A stretch of 64,000 bases of DNA. Source: Nymphaea colorata (lineage: Eukaryota; Streptophyta; Magnoliopsida; Nymphaeales; Nymphaeaceae). This document shows, one piece after another, positions 11,329 through 24,524 of this stretch. Every line of letters begins with the position of its first letter. The first letter of the stretch is position 1. A program made the translations under genes and the position numbers. Under the pieces are notes generated by a model that was not told where the DNA came from, ran no database searches, and saw nothing but the letters and a program-made list of their open reading frames with translations. The stretch spans positions 4,230,001-4,294,000 of the forward strand of contig NC_045150.1 of the NCBI RefSeq assembly GCF_008831285.2. The letters are read 5' to 3'.

Positions 11329-14300
11329 ATGGCTACTTCAGTGTCTAAATCTGGATCTTCCCTCAAGGACTACCTAAAGAAATATGAAGGCAGCTATGGT
11401 GATCCCGTGCCAGGAGAAAAGAAGAAAAAGAAGAAGAAGAAGATAGTGACTGATGAGACAGAAAACATGAATATTAAGAAGAAGATCCAGAATAAGAAAG
11501 CAGGTGATATTGGAGGCCTTCGTATAGTTGATGAAGACCCCATATGGCAGAAGCCAGTAGATGAGGAAGAAGAGGAAGATGACGAGGAAATCGCTGAAGC
11601 ACAGGTTACTGAGGATATTGAGGTGAAGCGGCTTAAGCGCCTGGAACTTCTCCGAGCCAAGCGTCCCTACTTAGCTCTCTCGGATGATGGCAGTGGTTGG
11701 GTTTCTGTGTCTGACCAGAAGGAGGATCATGACAAGAAGCTAGGCACATCTGTTGACTCGTCTCTGCCATGGGACAGAAAAGATTCACCCTTAATAGTGC
11801 ATTCAAGTAGGGAAAGTTGTGAACAATCAGAAGATACGGACCTTTCTCCTCCACGCCATCGTCGTGCACCCTTGGAGAAAGACAATGACCTGTCTCCACC
11901 AAGGAAATCTAACTTGTCATTTCCACGTAACAAGGATGTTGATTCATCGCCTTCGAGGATACAGAAGTCAATTTTAGGGCGTGATGATGTTGATCCATCT
12001 CCTCCAAGAAAAAGTGGGTCTTCTTTGCAGTACAATGACACTGATTTATCTCCTTCAAGAAAGCATGGTTCACCTTTGGGGCATAATGATGCTGATTTGT
12101 CTCTTCCAAGGAAGCATAGATCATCTTCCTATCATGTTAATGATGATTTGTCTCCTCCAAGGAAAAAGAAATCTTCTTCCTGGCACGATGCTGCTGTTGA
12201 TTTTTCTCCTCCAAGGAAGCGTGGCTTGTTGTTGCGGCAGAATGATGCTAATTTATCTCCTTCACGAAATGATGGTTCTTCAAAACTGCATTATGATGAT
12301 CTTGATCTTTCTCCTCGGAGAAAGCGTGGTTCTGCACAACTGCAGCATGATGAGGATGATCTGTCTCCTCCAAGGAGGCAGGGATCTTCATCCTTGCAGC
12401 CTGATGGCAAGGGCCTTTCACCTACAAGGAAGGGTCAGTCTTCACATCATGATAATATTGATCTTTCTCCTCCAAGGAAGCAAAAATCATTATCACGGCA
12501 GGTAGATGTTGACCTATTTCCACCTAGAAAGCCTAATTCTTCATCTTTGCATTGGGATGACACTGTTCCCTCACAGTCACAGAAACTAGTTGGTGCTGAG
12601 GATGTTGATCGGTCTTCACCCAAGAAACTTGCATTTTCAGTCAAGCGTTCTGAATCCAAGGATGATGCTAGAAGACATGGATTGTTCAGTAAGCAAGAAA
12701 TAAAGGAAGAGATCTTCAAGAAGAAGAGGGAAGAATCTTTGAGGTGAGTTTCACACACATATATTCTGCTTATTATTAACTCATTACAGATTTATTTGAA
12801 TTCATATGCTTCTTTACTTTCTTATCAAAGCTAATCTGATTATGTCTTTATGCCATGTGTAGTGCTTGAATATTGGTCATGAATGTGTACAAAAACAAGC
12901 TAACATTCTGACTCAAGTTAAGGCATTCTCATGCAAGTTAAACATCAACTGTTAATATGTTAGCTACACATTAGCCACAGGTCACACGTCGGAAGTTTCA
13001 TCAACGGTTGTGTCTTACTTGCTTGATGCATTTGGATAGGAAGTTCCTTTTGATGCATGTATAACTTGAAATACTGATTCATTCCCAGTGATTTTTAATA
13101 AAATGAGGGAATTTAGCTGCTTTAGTAATTCTGTTGAAGTGGGCGATCAATGACTATGGAAAAGTATGTGGTCTATTTATGTTGGCATGCAGCTATAAGA
13201 ATATATATGTTGGTATCATGACTTCTTCTGACCTTTCCCATAAAGTACTCATCTCCTGTACATAAGATTGAGGAGCAGTTTCTCCTATTTGATGGAAAAA
13301 TGCTTACAGATTTAGTGATTTCATAGATAGAAAATAATCAATCTCCAAAGGCCTGTAGATATTCATGCTAAATCTCACGGTTGTTTATGAACTTCTAATG
13401 CAAGTGGGCAACATGTTTCTAAAACATGCTTTGTAGCCTTTAGGATTTGGTCATGTAACCATTGAGATCTGGCTAAATCCTTCTGTTCATTTGTTAGGCT
13501 ATTTTTAACTGGACAAGTCCCTTTATTATTTGAAATAGCATAAATTAGTAAGAAATTCTCTATGTTGTCAAAGTTGCTAGGCACACCTAGGCACAATTAG
13601 GCGACGTTTGTAATATAATACAAATATGTCTTATAACTTAATATATAAATGTGTGGAAAACGACTCTACGTTTCATTGAATCATTATACAGTATACGTCA
13701 TGTCATATAATCTGTTAATCAGATATGTTTAATAGTCTTTCATTTAATTTAAAACTTATAGTTTATTAGTTTACACTTTCTAGTAGACAATGGACACGCA
13801 CGATCTTAGTTGTCAAGGCATCTAGGCACTGCCTAGGCGCCAGCCAACGCCTGTAGCCTAGGCACGCCTGGCCTAAAAAGGCAGCCGATATCTAGCAGAG
13901 TTTTGTTCTGTCACTAACACTTCAGCTCTTTGAGAGCTCTTCTGTAATCAAGTCATATCTAGCTAAAATTAGTTGCCATAACCAAGAATTGCATTTAGTC
14001 TGTGAAAGAAGATGAAGAAATTTACCAATATTTAACAAACTTTTACTCTGTTACTTGTGTACCGAATATTTGATGACAATGAATTGATAAGTATATGCCA
14101 CAAAGAGGATTTTTACAACATAGACGTAGACTACTAAACAGAATATAAAATATACAATAAAATTATCAAAAATAGACAAATAAAATCATAGACTATAAAA
14201 CAGATAAAACAGTAGACACAAAATTGTGGAATCTTCCTTTTCGGCTTCCACAATCAGCAATTAAAGAAAGCGGCAGTTTTCAAGTTTATTTGCTGCTTAC

Positions 14301-17300
14301 TAAATACATTTAATTGAACTAAAATGTAGCTTTTCACCTTTTATATGGACTAGGTGCATGCACGCGTAGTCAGATATACACATGCCTAGGCGTGAGCCTA
14401 GGCCACGTTCACTTGCCAATGCCTAATTGGTGGACTTAGGCAATGTGGTCGAGTTGCACCTACTCAACACCTAGGCGTTGCCTTGACAACTTAGAGTTTC
14501 AGTGCAGGTTCACGTTCACCCGTTCCTTGCTCTAAATTTTTTTTCCAGCTGGGGTAGTACAGCAAAGTTGCTTTGAGGATTTGTTTTTATTTATCTTTTG
14601 TGCATCATTTCGTTCCATTTGTAATACCTTTTGCTGATAAAAGAGGAGAAACAAACATGAAGAATTCCTCTGATGTCATCTCTTGGTGCCTCGTTGTGTT
14701 GTGTTTTTTATTTGATTTATTTGCTGTTATCTGTCTGAGCTTTTTATGTGAACCATTCAATTTTCATCTTGCTGATGCATTTGCCAGGGAGGCACTCCTG
14801 TTCATTTACCATTTGTTCTATTTGTTGTGAATGTGAATGTGAATCTGTTGTATGTATTACTTCTTTCAGATATTCTGAGTTGGATCCTACTATGACGGGA
14901 CGAGGCGCCGAACTTGTATATCGTATTAATGGTACAAATGTTTATTTTTTTGTAGTTTTGCTGAATAATATCACTGATAAGATAGGCATATTAACTAAAT
15001 ATCTAATTGTTACATTATTTGTGTTGGAAATCTTAAAAGAAAGATGATTCTATGTTGTGTAGTAATTGATCTTGTGATTCATTGAACTTCTTGCAGGAAA
15101 AGCAGTATCCAAGGAGGAGTTCTTGAAGTTGCATTCCAAGGATGAAAAACCGAAGGTATCAGCTGAAATGCTTATTATTTATTAGCTTCTATCTGCATAC
15201 AACAGGGTTTGATGTGGCAATTTCTAGTGACAGCTCATGTTTATTGCTTACCCTTTTGTGCACATGGAGCTTTATGTTGGAATAGTTTCTGTTTGCTCAG
15301 AAGCAAGTATAAAATGTCCATGTCCATAACCGTCTGCATTGGTTTATGCAAGTCTTCTAATGTTCTGTGGCTTGAAGTAAAGAGTTTGCTTGGGGGTTAG
15401 TCCCCTACCTTTATTCCAACAAAACGGTTATATACAAGGGAAGACCAAAACAGACCTTAACAATAAGCACAAAGGATTGACCCAACCCTTCACCAAAAAA
15501 ATTGATAAAAAACATAGCCTACAAGCTATGCATATACATATTCATGTCATCAACATAGTCATGGGGGTCATTGGCATGATCCATGATCAGACGTCCTATG
15601 ATAATTGTAGCGACACCCTGCTCCACAAAAATTCTCATCTTAATTTGGTGAAGACACTCAGTCCACCCTGCATTTGGCCCATGTCCTTCTAGTCTCTATC
15701 TAGTTTTCGTCACCCAATCTTTGATAGGGGAAATGATTATATAGTCACCACCGTATTCCTTAAGGTAGTGTTTGATGGCACGGAAATCTGGAATTGGAAA
15801 TATATTTCTGGAAATATATTTCTTGGAATAAAGGAATGAGAAAAATCTTTCCGATTCTCATTTTGATGTGTGTGTGTGATGACTGAGAAATATATTTCCA
15901 GAAATATATTTTTGTGTTTGATGATACAGAAATATATTTTTGGAAATATATTTCTGTGTTTGATAACAAAGAAACATATTTCCAGATTTACATAATCTTT
16001 ATATGGTTTGTTAAACGCAGATAAATAATAAACCATCTACCAAAGCACGACCAGCGATAAAATGAACATGAACATTACTAAGCAAGAGCTCAATTATCAA
16101 ACTCAAATTTACTGACTGATGCCATAATCAAGTGTCAATTTTCATGTTCAAACTAATAAAATTCAAATCCCAAAACAGCATGAAAGAAGGTTTAGCTGAA
16201 CCTTCCAAAGCAGCTGATACACGTCCAACATGGCTACTCTCAGCCCCACTAACAATATGTGCGGCACCATTCAAAAAGTGGGCATCTCCAAACAAAATGT
16301 TAATTTACATATGACAGAAGCATCAACGTTAAATACATTGCACAGACAAAATGTAACTTTCATCATGTCTATCGTTTTAAACAAAAAGGTTCTTCCAAAA
16401 TATGGTGATTGTATTTCTTCATATGTCCCTTGAACGACACTCGAACATGACATAATACTTATGTCAGGGCTTCATCTTCGATTACCTATGAACATAAACA
16501 TAAACATCAGCGTGATCAACTCATATTCTACATAAAGTAAGTAACAAAAGTAAAACATAAACAAAATAAACATATGAATAACTAATAATCATCAACACAA
16601 TTGTTTCCATGTGTCATAAGTTCCTACGCATCTTTGATTACCTTATAAGCCTTTGGCTTTAGATTGCCGCCTGACTTCATGCCAGGTAGTCGTGATTGCT
16701 GAACTAGAAGATTTATGAGATATTTTAGTTCAGCATCAGTCTATATGAGACTTTCATTTCTTGAGTTGCTTGTTCCTTGTGTACACTATAAATGTGGGTG
16801 TTTTGTGTATGTGAATATTGACTTTGTTTTCATATCTTTTCTCCTTAAATGCCAAGCAAAAACTATTTCAGCAACCAAAAAAGAAACACAAGTGGCTATC
16901 CACAGAATGTGTCGCACAGCTAGATCTACAAGAAAACAATTTCCTCATGTTGCCTAAAAAATAATGGTTGTTCCTCTTATGCCCACAACCAACGAATTGC
17001 CTAATTAAATTGGCACCAAGAATAGAAAATGGCTCACAAAACAGTCTTATATAGATAAAGACGACCAGACACAAGAAAGAGAAGCAAAAAAGAATGCTGA
17101 AAAGAACCCAAAGGCGATAAAGTGTTGCTGATCAAGGATAAAGTGTTCTTATAAAAAAGGAAAGCAAAAAAGAATGCTGAAAAGAACCCCAAGCCAATAA
17201 AGCGTTACATGTTAATGAAGTGTGAACGTGCTATCAAAACCCTTCATTTCGTTTGAAGTTTAAACATCTCGAAAGTTGTGAAAATATCTCCCATTTTTCT

Positions 17301-20300
17301 TCCATGATATATGAGACGGGTTAGGACATGGTCTCAGGGTTCAACTCTTCAAGCAAACAACTAAAGCCACATCCGTTTTTCCCTTTTTTGCATCTCCTCT
17401 TTCCTTTTCATGCTTCTCCCTGTCTTGGCAGTTGTGGGGATGAAGTTGGAACTCCAATTGCAGTTCAAAATCATGTGCAGAAATAGGTACAGGTTTTGTA
17501 GAAACCAATGTAACAAATACAATACAGGCGCAGAAAATGTATTGCATGTTTAATCGTATGGCACCATAAGAGCATAAGAAAATAGATACACTTTAACAGT
17601 TTCTTGCAGTCAACTCATAGCAATCGACATTGCAAAAAATCTCAAAGCATAGGAAACAATAAGGTCCAACAAATGCAGCTGCGAATGTCTTTACCATCAA
17701 AAGGAAATTTCAGCCGTCACCAAGAAACCCAAATAACACAAGCGGCAAGAAATTGGGCAACAGAACCAACGCAAGCCCCCAATTTACAAGACACCCAAGT
17801 CTAAACATACAAGTTTTTTCCCAAAAATCTAAGATGCCTAGTGGACGGTGGAAAAAACCCAAATCGTGGACACACTTGGAGTTGCAGAAGCAGGAAAAAA
17901 TCTCAGATGAGTGTTACTGGGAATCTCCACAAAAGAAAACACCAAACAACAGAGGGAAACAACGATCGGGTTCAAGCATATAAAATTTCTGGGTTTACAT
18001 TTGCATATTGGGCATGCACCAAATAATCAGATTTATGTACAAGAAATAAATAAAAAGGCAACCTTGAGTGAGAGAGAGACAGAGAGACAAAGAAAGACTT
18101 ACATTTGGGACACAGATATTGAGTGGTTATCTTGGATCAGAGAGAGAGAGAGAGAGAGAGTTGCAGGGGAGAGAGAGAGAGAAGGGGGAAGAGAGTGTTC
18201 TCCTCTTCTTTTTTTTTCTTTTCTCCTCTATGAAAAGAACGGCAGGGCCAGCAAAGACAAGCAAAGATCGAGGAAATGAGGGAGAGTAAGAATGTCAAAA
18301 CCGTCACCTTATTAAGGAGCTTCACGAGGGAATCCTTCGAGTGGGGAAGGTTCACGGCAGCAGGAAGAAGGCTGCGGCTTCACGGTGCGTGAGGATGAAG
18401 AGGCTGCGTTGCCTGAGGACGAAGATGGCTGTGGCTGCAAGAGGCGAGTGAGGGAAGAGGCAGCGATAAGGACGAAGAGGGCTGCGGCTGCGAGAGGCGA
18501 GTGAGGGAAGAGGCAGCGATACGCGACCGTGCCCTAACGGTCTGAAAAAAAACTCCGGAAACATATTTCCACCCCTCCAGGTGGAAAAATGTTTCTGGAA
18601 ACATTATTCCAGAATTGACCTCAACGGTCGAAAAAATAATTCTGCGTTTGTTACGCAGGAATTTTCTTTTTTAAATTTGAATAATATTTCCACAGCTATA
18701 GTGGAATTCCTAACCATCAAACACTACTATGGAATCTGAGAATGCGTTCCAAGACTTCCATTTTTCCTTCATGAATCCTTCCACGGTCCTTGATAATCAC
18801 CACCTAACCCAATTGCCCATTATCCACATAGCTCAAGCCAGCTATTTTCGCTCCACGCCTGGTTTGAGCTTGAACAATGTTAATTAACATTCCATTTCTA
18901 TTCGAGCTGATGGTGTCTACACTGGAGAGCCCAGTTTCCATCCAAATTATCAGTTTAATTTCTATCTCAGGAGGCCACTTGACAGAGGAAAAGCTATCCA
19001 TGCAACTCCTCCAAACTCTTCTTTTGAACCTACTAACTTGGGGTTCAAGACTGTCATGGAAACATCTGTTTCCTGAGGCGCCTCATATTCTAGCAAACTA
19101 TTAAGAAGGCCATCCTCCAGCGCCGATGCCTCAACTTCCCGTGATCCTAGCTTGTAGCTATCTCTTGAACTCATCTGCAATTTCGCCTTGAGAAAACTTT
19201 ACTCTACCAAACTTTGCAGTAATATACCTCCAAACTTCCTTTGCTTACATTTTATTAAGGAATGGGCATTTGTCTCTTCAGCGTAATGGCAAAAGGAACA
19301 GTGGTTTGCTATGTAGTCTGCCTTCACAAGCAATGTAGGAGTGCCAACAACTCTTGGTCGGGGCGTGGCTAGTCCAAATCTTCTTCTGCCACCAATCTTT
19401 AGCACCCTTAATTTGACACTTGTTGACAATCTCTCTTGCCTTGAGCTCGCCTTACCATCATCACTCCAAACTGAACTGTCCTCAGTATCCCTTAGCCTAA
19501 TGTTAGCAATGGATACTCCAAGATGCGAAGCAATGGCAAGGGACGAACCTTCCTGGTTAACACGAGTTTGCTCTTGAATACTGATATTAAACTCACTACA
19601 AAGCATCACATATCCATTCCCGTCAACTCTATTGATGAGGACTTGCCTCAACCACCGATCAATCCAAAACCTGATTCTTTCTCCATTGCCAACTTTGTGC
19701 TCAACTTTGTTTTGGATCCAGCTCCATCCCCACCGCAGTCCTTTCCATCCCCAGCTTTGATTAGGGGATCTCTTAAGGGTCCAAAGACTGTGTGAGCTCA
19801 AATATTTATCCTTAAATATGTTCGCCCAAGGATCCCCATTGGTCAAAAGCAGACATCTGCTGGCTAGCGTCGCTCTATTCACTTCCTCCGGCCTTCTTAT
19901 CCCAACTCCTCCTTCCTCTAGAGGTAGACACAGTTGCTCCCATTTAACTAGAGTTACAAGATGCATGTGTCTTGAACCATAGTTATCTCAGAAAAGTCTA
20001 TGTGATGAAATTCTAAGAGACTAAGAGAACAGTTGTGCTTATGGCAAAATTGGATGGATTGTCTTCTGGGTAGTTAAAGTACTACAAAGTACAAACATTA
20101 GTAAAAATCTGAATCTTAATAACATGTCAACACGAAATCAATGCCAATGGACATTGTACAATTATTAGCAGTTTCATAGATATCTCCTAGTTGGAAGATT
20201 TTGGAAGAGAATTGGATACAGAGGAAAGGGATATTATCTTGCTTTTCAATTAAGGTCTAATTGGTTTCTGTTTTCTATAGCTAAGGGCCCGTTTGGTGGC

Positions 20301-20585
20301 CTGGAAATATACTGTACACCTAGAAATAAAATTCAATTTTTTGAAATCCATCCCTGTTTATCAAACAATGGATGAAAAATGTAGCCGTTGAGGCCGATTC
20401 CGGAAACATCTTTCCGGATTTTTCTTCCCACCCCAAGAGGTCGGACGAAATTTCCAGGATGAAAAATAAGACCGTTGCTTCCCGCGATGAATGCGAGGCT
20501 GCCGCTTGAAAACTTGGTCAGCTGCCAGCCTGCATGAAGCTTCATCACCCGCTATGGCTGTTAGGCGATGTATTCTGCACACACA

Positions 20586-20669
<84 letters not shown>

Positions 20670-23600
20670 AACTCTTCAAGATTGGGTTTCAGAATAAACC
20701 CTATGTCTTGAGGGTTTATCCAGGGAGGGTTTCTAACATTTTGCAAGGGGGAGAGAGATATCATGGTAAACACGGATGGAGAAGGCAGTTCCCTGACGCT
20801 GGTAGAGGGTTTCAAAACTACCTCTGCATGAAGGTTTCAAAGAATGAAACCCTCTGCCTGTGCATAGAGGGTTTCAGAGCTCTCTAAAACCCTCAATGCA
20901 GAGGCAAAGAACTGAAACCCTCTCTCTTCAAAGGGTTTTAGAGCAATACTCTCCAGTGGGGAGAGAGCGACAAAAGGAGAGACCTCTGGTCCATCAACGG
21001 TCTGATTAGGCCGGAATAGAGACAGATGAAGAGAGAAGAAGAAGTCAAAACATTAAAAAAGAAAACATTGAATCCATCTGCAAACGTTTGGGTTTTCTCC
21101 ATGCAATGCCAGCATTTTCGCAAGGCTCCGGTCAGTGGTTGCCACCCGCCAGTCACCGGTCTGGTTTTCTTGTCCCGGTGAAGAAGAGAGAACAGCAGAG
21201 ACGAGAGAGAAGAGATAGGCAGAAAAGGAAAACTCGAACCCTTTTTTATGTTGTTAACATGAAAAATTTCATTCTGCCCACCATTTCCACGATTCCAACT
21301 TTTCGCCATCAAACGATGAAATTTGTTTTCAGAAATATAAATCCAAGTTTAGCAAACACAAAGAGGTTTTGGAAATGTGGATTTTATTTTCAATTCACCA
21401 ATTCTGAAAATAAATTTCTAGAAATTTCTTTCTGTTTCTATATTTACAAGGCATCAAACGGGCCCTAAAAGAACTTTTGGAAGGCAAAAAAAGTAATGAA
21501 GCGGCAGTCAGAACGGCAGCGCTGAAACACTTAAGAAAAAAATATATTCCTTCCTAATAAAAGCTTGAAATTTGTCAACCCACTTCACAGGTTCAGAAAA
21601 AACTCACCCCAGAAAAAAGTCTCTTCCTTTTTCCTTTTCCTCTTGCAAGAAAAGGGGCTTGAATTTTGTCAACCTACTTCTCAAGCAGAACAAAAGTAAC
21701 TGGCTGATGGGCTGGAAAAGGTATATCCTTGTAGATAACTTAAAATTTGAGGACACATATCTACTCATTCATGCATATGCTGGACATGTTGTATTTTCTA
21801 ACTCAACCAAGGGAGGAATATGAGGCCTCCCTGCAACTAGAGGCATGTCCAAGTACTTGAAGAACTCAAGACAAACATCCATAGAACGTGCTCAACAGAA
21901 ACTTTTCTGACCTTGAATTCAAACATTTTCACTTATAAAGCAAATCTTGCCTTCGACAAGCCTTTAATGATAAGCATTTAAACTTTAGCATAATGTTTTG
22001 AAAGTGTGTGAAGATTGATTCTTCTCTTTCTGTCAAGTGGAAGTGCAAAGTGATGTTCTTAGCTGAGGCATCCTAACAGATCGAGAGACTTGAACTTTGT
22101 ATCTACGGCACTTGCCATCTATTTCCCAGGTACTTTGCTGATAGTGGGTCTAGAAATATTAAATGGAAATGTAGGTGGGTCTCAGTACAAATTATATTAG
22201 TCTGAGTCGCTAGATGATAGCAAGGTCATAATTCATTTTTATAGATGCTTCAGAAAATGGCATAATTCAATTTTGTAGATCTCTCTTCGCAGGGAGGATA
22301 AGGTGATGGTTCCTTCTTTCGTCCTGTCTCATACATGGCTGGTAGTTTTCATTCCAAGGGCTTCATTCCCTTGAGAAGCATATTTTGTTGCTTTGAGTCT
22401 GCATGCATTGAGCAAATTATTGCCATTATTCCTTTATGTGTTGATAGTAAGGATTTTTCTGCTGATGGATTCATATGTTAAATCTCCTACGAATTTGCTC
22501 ACCTGCTGCCTCCTTATGTCAATCTTTCGCATATTGCATGCTAGGATGTTCATAATAAGCTTCATCCTTTTTTCCTTATTTAAGTGAAAGTATTGGGAGA
22601 CAGGAAATGAATCGTGCAGTACTATATCCATTATATTGTAATATTGCATAGGATTCCCCATTTGAAAACTTCGATGGTAAGACATTGTTCCGAAAGTGTT
22701 GTCAAAATAGTAGCATGTTCATTCTTAAGGGAGGCTCAATAAAGTACAGAAAGAGATAAAGCATTGTCACGGATATCACATTTTTTAAAAGGACCCGGTT
22801 TTTATGTCAGAAATGATTAAAATGATAAAACTGGAGAAAGTCATGTTTTTTTTTGAAAAGCGAAAATAAATTTAATGTGTTTTTTAGCAAATTTTTTTTT
22901 TGAAATTCAAATGTTAAGTTAAATTATTTGTCTTCATCTCTGTCATTACTAAAACATCCTTTTTATCATTTTATCTTGTTTGTTTTCATGTTTCTTATTA
23001 GTTTTGTTTTTATCTAATTTTTTGAGGAACTTTTTCTTTTTTGTCATAAAAATTGCTGAAAAATTCCCAAGATTTTCCTTGAAAAACAACTTTGCCAATC
23101 CGTTTAAAACCCAAGAACTATTTTTGTGACAATGAGATAAAGAAAGAAAAAAACATTCTAGACCTAATTGAGCTGAATTTTGCAAGTTGGTATCTCTGTT
23201 GTCCTAATTCCTAAATGCTGTTGAAACGAGCAGTTAGGAGCAGCTGAAATAAACTTAATTGTTACTGATGAAGCATGCTTCTTTTCTATTCCCAGGAAAA
23301 GAAGTTGGAATGGGGACAAGGGTTGGCTCAAAAAAGGGAAGCTGAAGCAAGGTTGCAGGAGTTGGAGCTTGAAAAGGAGAGACCCTTTGCTCGAGCAAGG
23401 TAATCTTATAGTGTTGAAAACTTGAAATATTTGGTTATTCTATTCTTATTTCTTGTTAGTAGTATGTGAGGATTTCAGCCAGCAGCTGAAGTTGATATAA
23501 CATGCTTCGGGTACTGGCAGTGACACTTTTATGGATGGATCATGGTGCATCCCTCGAATTCGGTCTTTCACTTTCATCCGACTGAGTCAACTCATTTCCT

Positions 23601-24481
23601 TTAAAAAAAGTTTGTTCTGGATGCTTAGTCATTTTGAATCTTGTCTTGGCATTGAAATAAGTTAATGTCTTGGTGGCCCATTTCTTTGAAGTCTATGTGT
23701 TTCATCTGTTGTATGATTATTTTCTTTGGGGTTCACCAGAAATAAGCTTGGATATATAATGTTGGTGGTTAATATTTTTGAAGTTGCTGTAGCTAGTAAA
23801 TGTTACTATCTTATGTCATTTTTTTAGAGCAACTGAGAGAAGCTATTCTCAAATTGAACATGGATGCATTTGTTTTTATATACATATTGAGGAGAGAGGG
23901 TGTTGCCTTTTATTTAGTTTTCTTGTGTAAATTATACCTTTATTTTGATTATTAGTCTAATGATATCATAATATTTCAGTGATGATCCTGAACTTGACAA
24001 ATTGCTGAAGGAGAGGGTTCGTTGGGGTGATCCTATGGCTCATCTTGTCAAGGTAATACTTTTACTTAGATGTTTTATCATATCCTGCTTTTGGGCTGCT
24101 TGCTCATGCTGCAACTAAACACCTTCAGCGTAAAGATACTGTTTTGGAGCTGGAAGACCTGGGAAATGATGAGAAGATGAAGGAGTCAGGTTTTGTGGTA
24201 CCTCAAGCCATACCCAGCCATAGCTGGTTAAAAAGAGGAGTAGATCCTGGTGTAAACCGATATGGTATAAGGCCAGGGCGTCACTGGGATGGTGTTGATC
24301 GCAGCAATGGTAAGCACGTTAAATTTTTACTTCTGTGGCGCTGACTTTAGCACTTGAATAACGGAACTAGTCTTGAATATCAGAGAACTGTGCCTACTGT
24401 TTGTGAAGTAATTTCGGAACTCAGGCCTGCCACACATTCTCTCTTTCTCTCTCTCTCTCTCTCACACACACACATACACAC

Positions 24482-24524
<43 letters not shown>

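Larger units (their letters stand above)
15395..19990 (-). mobile_element. LINE (non-LTR retrotransposon) 3' part, antisense, split by another element
   Basis: The minus-strand frame 19966-19199 encodes [20 protein letters not shown], then RFWIDRW and a zinc-binding end [14 protein letters not shown], as in the region after the reverse transcriptase of plant L1-type LINEs. Minus frames at 19180-18804 ([11 protein letters not shown] and RNRNG-like words) look like a decayed RNase H domain. The same kind of sequence continues at 15764-15395, so the insertion at 15765-18727 split it. Endonuclease and RT core are missing, as expected of a 5'-truncated copy. It sits antisense in BUD13 intron 3. 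Confidence 0.75.

Noticed and set aside
11981-12505. 174-codon frame inside BUD13 exon 1
   Set aside because: Out-of-frame shadow of the DLSPPRK repeat; only the BUD13 frame has family similarity and splice continuity.
20491-20887. Frames with HTHTHTHR and ERERER runs
   Set aside because: Products of the CA/GA microsatellite.
24144-24344. 66-codon frame as a separate small gene
   Set aside because: It is BUD13 exon 6 with read-through into intron 6.
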